DNA from: Acidobacteriota bacterium
Lineage (GTDB): Bacteria; Acidobacteriota; UBA4820; DSQY01
DNA: 6,132 bases
Assembly (NCBI GenBank): GCA_021814355.1
Contig: JAKAIJ010000158.1
Location: 1-6,132, forward strand
Direction of reading: 5' to 3'
Shown here: positions 5,504 to 6,132 of the stretch, in pieces
Layout of the letters: each line of letters opens with the position of its first letter
Position numbering within the stretch: position 1 is the first letter of the stretch
The notes under the pieces: generated by a model
Databases searched by the model: none
What the model was told of the DNA's origin: nothing
Seen by the model: only the letters and a program-made list of their open reading frames with translations
Position numbers and translations under genes: made by a program

Positions 5504-6132
5504 GTGCCCGCCGGAGACGTCCTGATCGAGGCGCGTGGCCTCGTGAAGGACTATCCCATGGGCGAGGAGGTCTTCCACGCCCTGCGCGGGGTGGACATCA
5601 CCGTGCGGCGGGGTGAGTTCATCGCCATCATGGGCCCCTCCGGCTCGGGCAAGTCCACACTGCTCCACCTGCTGGGCTGCCTGGACACCCCCTCCGGCGG
5701 CGAGTACCTCCTGGAGGGCGCGCCGGTCCACGCGCTCTCCCAGGACGAGCTAGCCGAGGTGCGCAACCGCAAGATCGGGTTCATCTTTCAGAGCTTCTTC
5801 CTGCTCCCCCGCGCCAACGCGGTCGAAAACGTGGAACTGCCCCTCATCTACGCCAAGATGCCCCCCGCCGAGCGCCACGCCCGCGCCCTCGACGCTCTGC
5901 GGTACCTCAAGCTCGACACCCACGCGCGCCACATGCCCAACCAGCTCTCGGGGGGCCAGCGTCAGCAGATCGCCATCGCCCGGGCCCTCGTGAACCGGCC
6001 CGCCCTGGTTATGGCCGACGAACCCACGGGCAACCTGGACAGCGTCACCTCCGCGCGCATCATGGAGCAACTCGTCCAGCTCAACGCCCTGGGCAACACC
6101 CTCATCCTGGTGACCCACGAGCCCGACATCGC
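5504..6132 (+). CDS. ABC transporter ATP-binding protein, LolD/MacB type, 3' end outside window
   Basis: Cytoplasmic ATPase that powers the transporter by ATP binding and hydrolysis. The 209 visible codons contain all main motifs: Walker A GPSGSGKST (44-52), Q-loop Q96 in FQSFFLLP, signature LSGGQRQ (148-154), Walker B LVMADEP (168-174, catalytic E173), D-loop NLDS (177-180) and H-loop H205. The form of the Q-loop and NLDS places it in the LolD/MacB/FtsE-like exporter group. It is nearly complete, since stand-alone members have about 220-240 residues. Whether the frame continues into a fused MacB-like permease or ends before a separate permease gene is not visible. The GTG at 5504 is one base after the adaptor stop, with GGAGG (5490-5494) nine bases upstream, which points to translational coupling. 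The first internal ATG (5558-5560) would remove the first beta-strand and is unlikely to be the start. Confidence 0.95.
   Translation, partial: MPAGDVLIEARGLVKDYPMGEEVFHALRGVDITVRRGEFIAIMGPSGSGKSTLLHLLGCLDTPSGGEYLLEGAPVHALSQDELAEVRNRKIGFIFQSFFLLPRANAVENVELPLIYAKMPPAERHARALDALRYLKLDTHARHMPNQLSGGQRQQIAIARALVNRPALVMADEPTGNLDSVTSARIMEQLVQLNALGNTLILVTHEPDI

Overview
The window is GC-rich (about 70% by eye), densely coding DNA from a Gram-negative bacterium. A lipid A synthesis gene (lpxB) and an outer-membrane efflux channel show that the cell has an LPS-type outer membrane. The GC content, the CxxC-type ribosomal protein L28 and a YIP1-family membrane protein inside an efflux operon suggest Acidobacteriota or a related high-GC phylum such as Myxococcota or the former Deltaproteobacteria. 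This placement is an inference from gene content; no marker gene here settles it.

Left part (1-1833), housekeeping genes. The 5' part of tmk (dTMP kinase) runs leftward out of the window. A 99-bp divergent spacer separates it from lpxB (lipid A disaccharide synthase), which runs rightward. rpmB (ribosomal protein L28) runs leftward and meets lpxB tail to tail; their ends overlap by 14 bp. rpmB has a well-formed extended -10 promoter in the 121-bp spacer that follows.

Right part (1834-6132), one rightward operon of four genes with gaps of 8, 10 and 1 nt. It encodes a TolC-type outer-membrane channel, a YIP1-family five-helix membrane protein, a MacA/HlyD-type periplasmic adaptor, and a LolD/MacB-type ABC ATPase cut by the window end. 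The channel, adaptor and ATPase are three parts of an ABC-driven tripartite export pump. The permease is not in the window and is expected just downstream. The YIP1-family protein is not a standard pump component and is the most interesting element. A possible ECF-sigma-type promoter (GGAAAC-N17-CGTA) lies in front of the operon, back to back with the rpmB promoter, and may link the pump to envelope stress.

No tRNA, rRNA, CRISPR array, insertion sequence or prophage gene was seen. No gene-free stretch exceeds about 120 bp, and no convincing intrinsic terminator was found.
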